Shown one piece after another: positions 1-8,150 of a stretch of DNA of 64,000 nt (position 1 is the stretch's first letter; each line of letters begins with the position of its first letter). The stretch is from Nocardia nova. Lineage in GTDB: Bacteria > Actinomycetota > Actinomycetes > Mycobacteriales > Mycobacteriaceae. The notes below the pieces were generated by a model that saw only the letters and a program-made list of their open reading frames with translations, was not told the DNA's origin and ran no database searches. The position numbers and the translations under genes are program-made. The DNA is taken from positions 186,001 through 250,000 of the forward strand of contig NZ_PSZE01000001.1 in the NCBI RefSeq assembly GCF_002933465.1, read 5' to 3'.

Positions 1-1
1 G

Positions 2-607
2 CGAGTACTGACCCCGATCGCCAAGAGTTGGCCGAGCCAGTGGTGCCTGGCCGCCAACGATCTCGCCATCCAGGTGCACGGCGGCGCCGGATACACCCGC
101 GACTACGACGTCGAACAGCATTACCGCGACAACCGCCTCAATCCGATTCACGAAGGGACACATGGGATTCAGAGTCTGGACCTGCTCGGCCGGGCGGTGG
201 TCGCGGACGGCGGCGCGGCCCTGACCCTGCTGCTCGACACCATGGGCGAAACGGTCGATCGGGCTCGCGCGACCGGCGACGGCGAACTCGGCGACTTCGC
301 CGATGCGCTGGCCGCGGCCGCCGGACGCATCGCGACCACCACCGCCACGGTGTGGCGCGACGCCGATCCGGAAGCGGCACTGGCCAATTCGTCCGCCTAC
401 CTGGAGGCGTTCGGACATGTGGTGCTGGCCTGGATCTGGCTGGAGCAGGCGGTGGCCGCCGCGCGCGGATCCGAGGACTTCCACCGCGGTAAGCGGGTCG
501 CGGCACGGTACTTCTTCCACTGGGAATTGCCCCGTACCGCACCGCTTTTCGATCTGCTCGACGCGATGGATCGCACCACGACCGACCTCGACGACGCCTG
601 GCTCTAG
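2..607 (+). CDS. Acyl-CoA dehydrogenase, C-terminal part (5' end outside window)
   Basis: This is the C-terminal 200 or so residues of a flavin-dependent acyl-CoA dehydrogenase, which makes the alpha-beta double bond in fatty acyl-CoA oxidation. The reading frame is open from base 2. It contains the family signature around GYTRDYDVEQHYRDNRL followed by IHEGTHGIQ, where the Glu of EGT sits at the usual catalytic-base position. The remaining residues are helical, with the acidic and alanine-rich pattern seen in the extra C-terminal domain of FadE5-like long dehydrogenases. The gene ends with TAG, 71 bases before the next gene on the same strand. The exact substrate cannot be told from this fragment. 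The family call is secure; the subfamily is inferred. Confidence 0.9.
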   Translation, partial: RVLTPIAKSWPSQWCLAANDLAIQVHGGAGYTRDYDVEQHYRDNRLNPIHEGTHGIQSLDLLGRAVVADGGAALTLLLDTMGETVDRARATGDGELGDFADALAAAAGRIATTTATVWRDADPEAALANSSAYLEAFGHVVLAWIWLEQAVAAARGSEDFHRGKRVAARYFFHWELPRTAPLFDLLDAMDRTTTDLDDAWL

Positions 608-678
608 CACACCGGGCCGGGCGGCGCCCACCCCTCCTGGCGATATTCGGCCATCGAACCGCCGACTAATCTGGCCCG

Positions 679-1455
679 GTGGAAACGCACCCGGTGGAGA
701 TGGGCTGGCAGCAGCTGGCGCAGCAGTGCCTCGTCGACGAGGACGAGGCGATCATCGCACTGAACAAGCCGGCCGGAATCGCCGTGACCGGGGAACGCCA
801 CGACACCGATCTGGTCGAGCTGGCCGCGGCCGCGGGGATCACCCTCTACCCGGTGCACCGCATCGACAAGGTCACCTCGGGCCTGGTGCTGTTCGCGAAG
901 GATCTGGCCGCGCACGGTGGTTTGACCAGGCAGTTCACCAAGCGCACGGCCGACAAACGGTATCTGGTCGTCACCGCTGCCACCGATCTGCCCGATACCG
1001 GCGTCATCGACCTGCCGTTGAGTGTCGGGCGCAAGAACCGGGTGCGGATCGCGGCACCGCGCGACACCATCCGGCGGGAGGGGCATCTGTGGACGGTCGC
1101 CGAGAGCGATCTCCTGGCCGGTAAGAACTATCCATCTCGGACCGAGTTCACCACCGTGGCGCGGACCGATCGGCACACGGTGCTGCTGGCCCGGCCGATC
1201 ACCGGGCGGCGGCATCAGATCCGGGTTCATCTGGCCTGGATCGGCTATCCGATCGCGGGCGATCCGCTGTTCGACAAATCGGGTGAGTACGCGCGCACCC
1301 ATCTGCACTCGCTGTCGTTGCGGGTGGAGGCGCCGTGGCGTGCGGGTTCCGAACTCGCGTTGACCGCCGTACCGGGTCCGGACTTCTTCACGACGGGTTC
1401 GAGTCCGATCATCGACAATCCGGCCGCCCTGCTCGAGCGGGTCGCTGCGGAATAG
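679..1455 (+). CDS. RluA-type pseudouridine synthase
   Basis: Predicted RNA pseudouridine synthase of the RluA/RluD type, isomerising uridine in rRNA or tRNA. The protein has 258 residues. The LNKPAGI segment and the HRIDKVTSGLVLFAKD motif near residues 55-70 are visible; the Asp in this motif is the nucleophile in the family. The late RRHQIRVHLAWIGYPIAGDPLF block is also typical. There is no S4 domain in front, so it resembles the short, stand-alone form. Translation probably starts at GTG 679; an ATG lies at codon 8, so the N-terminus is uncertain by a few residues. RNA target and position cannot be deduced. It is transcribed in the same direction as the genes on either side. Confidence 0.9.
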   Translation: METHPVEMGWQQLAQQCLVDEDEAIIALNKPAGIAVTGERHDTDLVELAAAAGITLYPVHRIDKVTSGLVLFAKDLAAHGGLTRQFTKRTADKRYLVVTAATDLPDTGVIDLPLSVGRKNRVRIAAPRDTIRREGHLWTVAESDLLAGKNYPSRTEFTTVARTDRHTVLLARPITGRRHQIRVHLAWIGYPIAGDPLFDKSGEYARTHLHSLSLRVEAPWRAGSELALTAVPGPDFFTTGSSPIIDNPAALLERVAAE

Positions 1456-1671
1456 CGGCTCGCCGCCCCGCACTCTACCCATAGCCGTCCGCTATAAAAG
1501 GTGGCATCCGTCACGGAGACGGCGCGCTGAGGACCTTCTACTCTGGACACGTGCCGTATCGGCACGCACGCGGCCGAAGCGATCACACCCGGGGGCCGAT
1601 TCCACACGGGCTCGCACAGGTCGTTCCCGGCGACGGGCGCAACGGTGCGATCCCACGAGAAAGCGGACGCC

Positions 1672-2451
1672 ATGATTCTGTTGGCACAGCTCAGCGATAC
1701 TCACTTCGATCTGGATCCGCGCAACGCCGAACGAGTCGCCGCCGTCCTCGGCTACCTCGACCGATTACCGCGCCGGCCCGACGCCATCCTCGTGACCGGC
1801 GACCTCACCGAATCCGGGACCCTCGCCCAGTACGAACAGGCGCGCAAATCGCTGACCACCGACATCCCGCTGTACGTCCTGCCCGGCAATCACGACGACC
1901 GGGCCAATCTGCGGCGGACGCTCCTCGACGGCCCCGCCGAGGAGGGACCGATCAATCAGGCCGTCGATATCGGCGGGCTCACCGTGGCACTGCTCGATTC
2001 CACGATTCCCGGTTCGGGCGGCGGCGAGCTGGGCGAGCGAACCTACGCGTGGCTGGACCGGTTGCTGGCCGCCACGCCCGCGGATGCCTCCATGCTGGTG
2101 GCGATGCATCACCCGCCCGTGCCGATGTACTCGACGGTGGTCGATCCCATCCGGCTCGCCGATCCGGAACGATTGGAGCGCACCGTCGCCGGTGATGCGC
2201 GGATTCTCGGCGTGCTCACCGGACATATGCACGCGATGGGCACCACGCTGTTCGGTGGGCGGCCGCTGGTGGTGGCGCCCAGTGTGGCCTCGGCCATCGG
2301 CGGGGCGTGGGAGGTCGAGGAGCCCGGCGACGTTCCCATCGACTACGCGCCCGACCCATCCGTGGTGCTGCACGCCGTCGCGGACCGGCGGCTGACCTCG
2401 ATCGTTCGCACCGTGCCGATGGGCGGTCGGATCCGCGTACAACCGCGCTGA
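1672..2451 (+). CDS. Metallophosphoesterase, CpdA/class III cyclic nucleotide phosphodiesterase-like
   Basis: A 259-residue calcineurin-like phosphoesterase. The metal-binding motifs are clear and in order: LSDTHFD near the N-terminus, VTGDLTE, LPGNHDD, AMHHPP and finally GHMHAMG. This set matches class III cyclic nucleotide phosphodiesterases such as CpdA and Rv0805, which use two metal ions. Hydrolysis of cAMP is therefore possible, but these enzymes are often promiscuous. I chose ATG 1672 because the conserved protein begins at MILLAQLSDTHF and a GAGAAAG sequence precedes it; the frame stays open nine codons further upstream. There is no signal peptide, so a cytoplasmic location is expected. 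A TATAAAA sequence lies near 1493 in the upstream gap. Confidence 0.88.
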   Translation: MILLAQLSDTHFDLDPRNAERVAAVLGYLDRLPRRPDAILVTGDLTESGTLAQYEQARKSLTTDIPLYVLPGNHDDRANLRRTLLDGPAEEGPINQAVDIGGLTVALLDSTIPGSGGGELGERTYAWLDRLLAATPADASMLVAMHHPPVPMYSTVVDPIRLADPERLERTVAGDARILGVLTGHMHAMGTTLFGGRPLVVAPSVASAIGGAWEVEEPGDVPIDYAPDPSVVLHAVADRRLTSIVRTVPMGGRIRVQPR

Positions 2452-2532
2452 GCTGGGTTTACGGAACGGGGTTCGGAGGCGGCGGCACGCGCCTACAGTG
2501 GAGGTACTGTTCTCGATTCGAGGAGCGCGCGC

Positions 2533-4008
2533 ATGCCCGCTACCAAGCCGTCGGTCATTATCGTCGGAGCCGGGTTCGGGGGGCTCGGCGCGGCAATCGA
2601 GCTGCAGCGCAACGGTTTCGACGACATCACGATTCTGGAGCGGGCGAGCGACCTGGGCGGGGTCTGGCGGGAGAACACCTATCCGGGCGCGGCCTGCGAC
2701 GTGCCCTCACCGCTGTACTCGTTCTCCTACGAACCGAAACCGGACTGGCCGCATCGCTACTCCGGTCAGGCCGAGATCCTCGGCTACCTGCATGCGGTGG
2801 CGACGAAACATCGGCTGCTCGAACGGATCCGATTCGATGCCGAGGTCACCGAGGCGAGCTTCGACGAACACGGCGGATGCTGGACGGTCCGCACCGCCGA
2901 CGGCGATATCCGATCCGCCGACGTGCTGATCAGCGCGGTCGGGCAGCTGTCGCGCCCGCGGATGCCCGATATCGCGGGCATCGAGACGTTCGCCGGGCCG
3001 TCGTTCCATTCCGCGCAGTGGGACCACGACGTCGACCTCGCCGGGAAGCGGGTCGCGGTGATCGGAACCGGCGCCAGCGCTATTCAATTCGTACCCGCCA
3101 TCGCACCCGAGGTGGCCCATCTGACGCTGTTCCAGCGGACCGCTGCCTGGGTGGTGCGGCGCACCGACCGCGAGTACCGGCCGATCCATCACGCCCTGTT
3201 CGCACACGTCCCCGGCCTGCGGCTGGCCCAGCGCCTGTGGGTGTGGTGCTTCCTGGAGTTCTTCTCCCTGGGCTTGACCGCGATCCCGCCGATCCGGCGT
3301 CTCGCGACCTGGATGGGCACCCGCACGCTTCGCCACGACGTGCCCGATCCGCAATTGCGCGCGAAGCTGACCCCCGACTACCCAGTGTTGTGCAAACGGG
3401 TGCTGTTCTCCAACGAGTACTACCCGGCGCTGGTGCGGCCGAATGTGGATGTCGTGACCGAGCCCATCGCCGAGGTGCTGCCCGAGGGCGTGCGCACCGC
3501 GGACGGGACCGTGCGCCCAGCCGATGTGATCGTCTACGGCACCGGCTTCAAGGGCAGCGAATTCCTCTGGCCGATCCGGATATTCGGGCGCGACGGCGCG
3601 GAACTGGAGAAGGTGTGGTCCGAGGGGGCCCGCGCCTATCTCGGGATGACCGTGCCGGGATTCCCGAATTTGTTCCTGATGTACGGACCCAACACCAATC
3701 TGGGCACCGGCTCGATCATCTACATGATCGAATGCCAGGCCCGCTACATTCGGCAGGCCGTGGCGTATCTGAGCGAACATCCGGGAACCTGTCTCGAGGT
3801 GAAGTCCGAGATCGCGGCGGCCTTCGATGCGCAGACCCAGCGCCGGTTGCTGCGCACGCCGTGGACCGCGTGCTCGAGCTGGTACCGCAATGCCGCCGGG
3901 CGGATCACCAACAACTGGCCCGGCACCGTCACCGCGTACCGTTTGCGCACCCGCTCGTTGAATCCGGACGATTACGTCCTGCGCACACCCGAACCGGTCC
4001 TTACGTGA
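2533..4008 (+). CDS. Flavin-containing monooxygenase, Baeyer-Villiger type
   Basis: A 491-residue FAD- and NADPH-dependent monooxygenase that probably inserts oxygen next to a ketone or oxygenates a heteroatom. It opens with the FAD-binding GAGFGGLG fold, then the LGGVWRENTYPGAACDVPS block common in Baeyer-Villiger enzymes. The fingerprint FAGPSFHSAQWDHD around residues 153-166 fits FxGxxxHxxxW(P/D). A second Rossmann motif, VIGTGASAIQ, follows for NADPH, and YGTGFKGSEF comes late in the chain. Length is normal for type I enzymes. The start at ATG 2533 has GAGGAG nearby. Upstream, ACAGT and ACTGT half-sites at 2495-2510 are separated by six bases, a possible regulator site. The substrate is unknown. 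Confidence 0.9.
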   Translation: MPATKPSVIIVGAGFGGLGAAIELQRNGFDDITILERASDLGGVWRENTYPGAACDVPSPLYSFSYEPKPDWPHRYSGQAEILGYLHAVATKHRLLERIRFDAEVTEASFDEHGGCWTVRTADGDIRSADVLISAVGQLSRPRMPDIAGIETFAGPSFHSAQWDHDVDLAGKRVAVIGTGASAIQFVPAIAPEVAHLTLFQRTAAWVVRRTDREYRPIHHALFAHVPGLRLAQRLWVWCFLEFFSLGLTAIPPIRRLATWMGTRTLRHDVPDPQLRAKLTPDYPVLCKRVLFSNEYYPALVRPNVDVVTEPIAEVLPEGVRTADGTVRPADVIVYGTGFKGSEFLWPIRIFGRDGAELEKVWSEGARAYLGMTVPGFPNLFLMYGPNTNLGTGSIIYMIECQARYIRQAVAYLSEHPGTCLEVKSEIAAAFDAQTQRRLLRTPWTACSSWYRNAAGRITNNWPGTVTAYRLRTRSLNPDDYVLRTPEPVLT

Positions 4009-4091
4009 TGACCAGCCGATGTGGTCCGCGTGCGCCCTGCGCCCCGGCGAGGGCCCGTCCCGCAGTCGGCCGGTGCTGGCAGACTTGAGCC

Positions 4092-6386
4092 GTGACCGCG
4101 CCTCTCTCCGCCGGCGCCGAGCCGCGAATCGCTCACGGCCCGCTGCGCCCCGTCGAACTCGCCACCGCGGCAGTCCTCGGTGGGGTGACCGTCGGGCTGG
4201 TGACCATCGGCTCGGTGGTGCCCTACGCGGCGGCCCTCAATCTGGTTGCCGCGGTGCCGATGGGCCTGCTGGCACAGCGCTACCGGCTGCGCGCCATCCT
4301 GGGCGCGACCGTGGCCGCGACCCTGGTGAGTTTCGTCGCCGCCGGCCTGGTGCCGGCGGCCACCGTGGTCAGCGCGGCGACCATCGGCGGAATCATCGGC
4401 ACCGTCAAACGGCGGCGACGTGGACTGATCACCGTACTGTTGCTGTCGTCGCTGGCCGGATTGATCTGGGCGGCCTTCTCGGTCGGCATGCTCTATCTGT
4501 TCGCCGCCTCGCGCCGGCTGGTCTTCGACAACGTGCGCAATATCGCCCAGGGCATCGATCACATGCTCTCCCGGCAGCCACAGCTGGAATCGCTGGGCAA
4601 TGGTGTCGTCTCGGTCACCGACAGCGTGCTGAGCTGGTGGTGGCTCTACATCGGCGGCGGCGTGTTCCTGGGCGTGGTCATGACCGCCGTCTTCTCCTGG
4701 TTCGTCCTCGGCTCGGTATTGGATCGGCTGGAGTGGCTGCCAGGGCGGGATCGGCTGGACGCGCCTGCCGATACGCGCGCCGTCGCCCCGGTGCCGGTGC
4801 GGTTACGCGGCGTGTCCTTCCGCTATCCGGGAGCGCGCGCCGAAGCGCTGAGCGATATCGACCTGTCCGTCGAGATCGGCGAATTCGTCGCGGTCGTCGG
4901 CCACAACGGATCAGGCAAGTCGACGCTGACCCGGCTGCTGGCCGGACTTCCGCCCACCGGCGGCACGGTCGAACGTCCCGGTTCGGCGGGGCTCGGCGTG
5001 ATCGGCGGCACCGCGCTGGTACTGCAGCGGCCCGAGAGTCAGACCCTCGGGGTGCTGGTCGCCGACGATGTGGTGTGGGGTCTGCCCGCCGAGGCCGCGC
5101 GGGCGGTCGACGTAGAGGCGTTGCTGTGCGAGGTCGGGCTGAGCGGACTGGGTGGCGCGGAGACCGCGACCCTGTCCGGCGGCCAGCAACAGCGCCTGGC
5201 GGTGGCGGCAGCGCTGGCCCGCGATCCCGCGCTGCTCGTGGCCGACGAGGCCACCTCGATGATCGATCCGGACGGCCGGCGCGAACTGGTCGCACTACTC
5301 GCCGGATTGCCCGCCCGGCACCGGATGGCCGTCGTCCTGGTCACCCACCACGAAGCCGACGCGGCGGCAGCCGATCGGGTCATCCATCTCTCCGGAGGCC
5401 GCCAGGTCGACCATCTGCCGGTGTGGCCCCGCCCGGTGCGCAATCTGCGGCGCTGCCCGATCGGCGAACCGCTGCTGGAGCTGCGGGATGTGCGCCATAC
5501 CTACAACCGCGGCACCCCGTGGGCGGCGACCGCGCTACGCGGGGTGAATCTGACCGTCCACCGCGGCGAGACACTGCTCGTGGTCGGCGGCAACGGGTCG
5601 GGAAAATCCACCCTGGCCTGGATCATGGCGGGCCTCATCGTCCCGACCACCGGCGGTTGCCGCCTGTGCGACTACACCGGTTCGCGTCCGGTGCACAAGC
5701 GTATCGGCGCGGTCGAGCTGGCCTTCCAGCATTCCCGGTTGCAACTGCAGCGCCAGACGGTCGGCGCCGAGATCGAGGACTGGGGCGGGCACGGCACCGG
5801 TTCCGGGGCGGTGGGCCGCGCGCTGGATGCGGTGGGGCTGGACCGGGCGATGGCCTCGCGCTCGATCGAGGAGTTGTCGGGTGGTCAAGCCAAGCGAGTG
5901 GTTCTCGCCGCGATCGTCGCCAGCCGCCCGCAGGTCGTGGTACTCGACGAGCCCCTGGCCGGACTCGATCCGCAGGGCCGCGCCGAGGTGGTGGAACTGC
6001 TCGCCCGGCTGCGGGATTCGGGACTGACATTGATCGTCATCTCGCACGATGTGGCCGATATGGAGAGTGTCTGCGATCGGACGGTCCACCTGCAATCCGG
6101 TCTCATCCTGGAAAGCCTGCCGGCCGCCGCGGCCGCCGCCGACAACTCGGCCGGTGCCGTCGGCGCCCCGGCGGGGGCGGCCCCGGGACCGGCCGAACCC
6201 GTACTCGGCCCGTCGGCCGACGGCGACGGCCGCGGGGACGCGGGGATCGCGGGCCCGCGGTCAGAACCGATGCCGCCGGGGACGAACGGCGCGACGGACG
6301 GCGGCCGGCCCGATACCGATCGAGCCCGGGGCCCACAGCGCCGCAGCCGGGGCCGGCACGGCGACGCCCTCGGAGGTGCGCGATGA
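4092..6386 (+). CDS. ECF-type transporter fusion: membrane domain plus two ABC ATPase domains
   Basis: A 764-residue protein combining parts that are usually separate in energy-coupling-factor importers. Residues 20-225 hold about five hydrophobic segments and resemble the substrate-binding S component. The first ATPase has Walker A GHNGSGKST near residue 270, LSGGQQQRL near 361 and VADEATS near 382. The second has GGNGSGKST near 499, LSGGQAKR near 595 and VLDEPLAGLDP near 615. The last 80 residues are a Gly/Ala/Pro/Arg-rich tail of unknown role. The stop overlaps the start of the EcfT gene as ATGA, so the two are translationally coupled. The layout recalls M. tuberculosis Rv2326c/Rv2325c. 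The imported substrate, perhaps a vitamin or metal, is unknown. GTG 4092 is the likely start. Confidence 0.9.
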   Translation: MTAPLSAGAEPRIAHGPLRPVELATAAVLGGVTVGLVTIGSVVPYAAALNLVAAVPMGLLAQRYRLRAILGATVAATLVSFVAAGLVPAATVVSAATIGGIIGTVKRRRRGLITVLLLSSLAGLIWAAFSVGMLYLFAASRRLVFDNVRNIAQGIDHMLSRQPQLESLGNGVVSVTDSVLSWWWLYIGGGVFLGVVMTAVFSWFVLGSVLDRLEWLPGRDRLDAPADTRAVAPVPVRLRGVSFRYPGARAEALSDIDLSVEIGEFVAVVGHNGSGKSTLTRLLAGLPPTGGTVERPGSAGLGVIGGTALVLQRPESQTLGVLVADDVVWGLPAEAARAVDVEALLCEVGLSGLGGAETATLSGGQQQRLAVAAALARDPALLVADEATSMIDPDGRRELVALLAGLPARHRMAVVLVTHHEADAAAADRVIHLSGGRQVDHLPVWPRPVRNLRRCPIGEPLLELRDVRHTYNRGTPWAATALRGVNLTVHRGETLLVVGGNGSGKSTLAWIMAGLIVPTTGGCRLCDYTGSRPVHKRIGAVELAFQHSRLQLQRQTVGAEIEDWGGHGTGSGAVGRALDAVGLDRAMASRSIEELSGGQAKRVVLAAIVASRPQVVVLDEPLAGLDPQGRAEVVELLARLRDSGLTLIVISHDVADMESVCDRTVHLQSGLILESLPAAAAAADNSAGAVGAPAGAAPGPAEPVLGPSADGDGRGDAGIAGPRSEPMPPGTNGATDGGRPDTDRARGPQRRSRGRHGDALGGAR

Positions 6387-7120
6387 GTGTGGTGCTGCTG
6401 CGCGAAGTTCCGGTCGACAGCCCGATCCATCGGCTCTGGGCCGGAACCAAGATGATCGTCGCCTTCTTCATCAGTGTGCTGCTGATGTTGCAGCCCGCGT
6501 GGCCGGTCCTGGGAGTGGTGGTCGCCTTCCTGATCGTGATCGGCCTGATCGCCCGGCTGCCGCTGGGCACGCTACCCCGGTTGCCGTGGTGGTTCTGGGC
6601 ACTGATCGTGCTCGGCGGACTGATCACCATCCCCACCGGCGGTGCCGCCGTACTGCGGTATGTCCAGGTCACGCTGTTCGGGCTGGTGTTGCTGACCACC
6701 TCGTTCCTGATCGCGTGGACCACCCCGATGAGCGAGGTCGCGCCCGCCCTGGCCAAACTCGGTGCGCCGCTGCGGGTTCTGCGGATTCCGGTGGACGAAT
6801 GGGCAGTCGTCGTGGCGTTGACCCTGCGCGGACTGCCACTGCTGATGGACGAGATCCGGGTGTTGCGCGCCGCCCGCCGGCTACGCCCCAAGGACGGGTC
6901 GATGGCGCGCGGAGCCGCGAATCCGCTCGTGGACATTCTCACCGCGGCCATGGCCGTCGCCACCCGCCGCGCCGGGGAATTGGGTGAGGCCATCACAGCA
7001 CGCGGTGGGACGGGCGAATTGACCGCCCATCCGGCCGGCCCACGCCGGGCCGATTACATCGCTCTCGTCCTGTCGGTGGTGGTGTGCGGTGGTGCGGCGG
7101 CGGTCGGCGTGTTTCTGTAA
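6383..7120 (+). CDS. ECF transporter transmembrane subunit EcfT
   Basis: A 245-residue integral membrane protein of the EcfT/CbiQ family, the coupling subunit joining the ATPases to the substrate-binding component. Four or five hydrophobic stretches are visible, beginning with the pair around residues 25-60. The cytoplasmic coupling region contains the characteristic LTLRGLPLLMDEI and AARRLRP segments; an Ala-Arg-X or similar motif here contacts the ATPases in the family. A second related segment is TRRAGELGEAITARG. The ATG at 6383 shares ATGA with the stop of the upstream fused ATPase, and CGGAGG lies just before it, so coupled synthesis is expected. With the fusion protein it would form a complete importer. 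Confidence 0.88.
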   Translation: MSVVLLREVPVDSPIHRLWAGTKMIVAFFISVLLMLQPAWPVLGVVVAFLIVIGLIARLPLGTLPRLPWWFWALIVLGGLITIPTGGAAVLRYVQVTLFGLVLLTTSFLIAWTTPMSEVAPALAKLGAPLRVLRIPVDEWAVVVALTLRGLPLLMDEIRVLRAARRLRPKDGSMARGAANPLVDILTAAMAVATRRAGELGEAITARGGTGELTAHPAGPRRADYIALVLSVVVCGGAAAVGVFL

Positions 7121-7362
7121 CTCGCCGAAGCAATTCTTCAGCGATCTCATATCGAAACGGGCAAACTTGTTCGCTTTGCGAAACACGATGTCAGGGGATC
7201 GAATTCGCCACACTTTGCGACCGAGTGAAGGTACGGTTACTTCCGTGAGTTAGCCGGACCACGGCTCCACGCGCAGGGGTTGAGATACGTCGGGGATATT
7301 GGGTTCTCAGCGCGCGTCGTTTTCGGCTGCCGAATTTCTTCCTGATGGAGATTGGAACCGGA

Positions 7363-8013
7363 ATGTTTCTGCGCAAGTTCGCCGCTCTTTCCCTTCCGGC
7401 AGCGGTGGCCGTCGCCCTCGGGGCAGGTACCGTCCATGCCGATACCGGCGCACCCACGGTGCGCTACGAAACCCATCTGACGGGCAATACCGTCGAAACC
7501 ACTCTCGACGGCGGCTTTTTCCGCGTCGACGCCGCCGGACGCACCGTCGACGTCACCGACGCCGACGGCCACGCGCTCGTCACACTGCCGCTGTCCTTCC
7601 GGCAGGACGGCGTCGAGTACCCCATGCCCCACCAGGTGCGCGACGACTCCCGGGTCCTGGATTTGACCGTGGTGAAGGACGCCGCGGCGGCGCGGCCCGC
7701 ACCGGTGACGCCCGTGGCGTCGCCGCTGGAGAATCAGAGCGCGATGAACGCGTTCGCAACACAATTCGGGCTCGGAACCGCGATCGGCAGCTTCATCGGT
7801 ACCGCCATCGGCGCAGTGATCGGCCTGGTCGTCGGCGCTGCGGCAGGCGGGGTGGGGGCGATCCCCGGATTCATCACGGGTGCCACCGCGGGCGCGATCA
7901 TCGGCTCGTTGGTGGTCGGCGGACCCACGCTGGTCGTGGCCGCCGTCGACCTCATCAGCACGCTGAGCGCTCCGGCGGGCACCACGAAGTGGTACACCAC
8001 CACGACGAACTGA
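7363..8013 (+). CDS. Secreted protein with glycine-rich hydrophobic C-terminal half
   Basis: A 216-residue exported protein of unknown function. The start at ATG 7363 gives a textbook signal peptide: MFLRKF, a hydrophobic Ala/Leu/Val core and cleavage near VHADTG. An ATG six codons earlier (7345) is possible, but it lengthens the leader. The mature N-terminal half is soluble, with repeated VDV/TVDVTDADGH-like stretches. From residue 130 on, the chain is rich in GxxxG-type glycine motifs (GSFIGTAIGAVIGLVVGAAAGG) resembling a glycine-zipper membrane segment. Proteins of this design are common and lineage-specific in Nocardia, but I do not know a function. It is monocistronic and convergent with ligD. 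Confidence 0.75.
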   Translation: MFLRKFAALSLPAAVAVALGAGTVHADTGAPTVRYETHLTGNTVETTLDGGFFRVDAAGRTVDVTDADGHALVTLPLSFRQDGVEYPMPHQVRDDSRVLDLTVVKDAAAARPAPVTPVASPLENQSAMNAFATQFGLGTAIGSFIGTAIGAVIGLVVGAAAGGVGAIPGFITGATAGAIIGSLVVGGPTLVVAAVDLISTLSAPAGTTKWYTTTTN

Positions 8014-8150
8014 CTCGACCAACCGAACGCGTCCCGGAGGGTCTGGTGCCCGCATCTCGTGGGGCCGGGCCGTCCGGCCGCGGCGCGAGAATCGGCTGCC
8101 CGCGCGAGTAGCTGGCGCCTTGCGGAGGGGGAAACCGGTTGTGGCGGAAC

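Noticed and set aside
4019..6382. Very long plus-strand open frame ahead of the EcfT gene
   Set aside because: It is a frame shadow of the fused ATPase gene, Arg-rich and without motifs; only the part from 6383 is EcfT.
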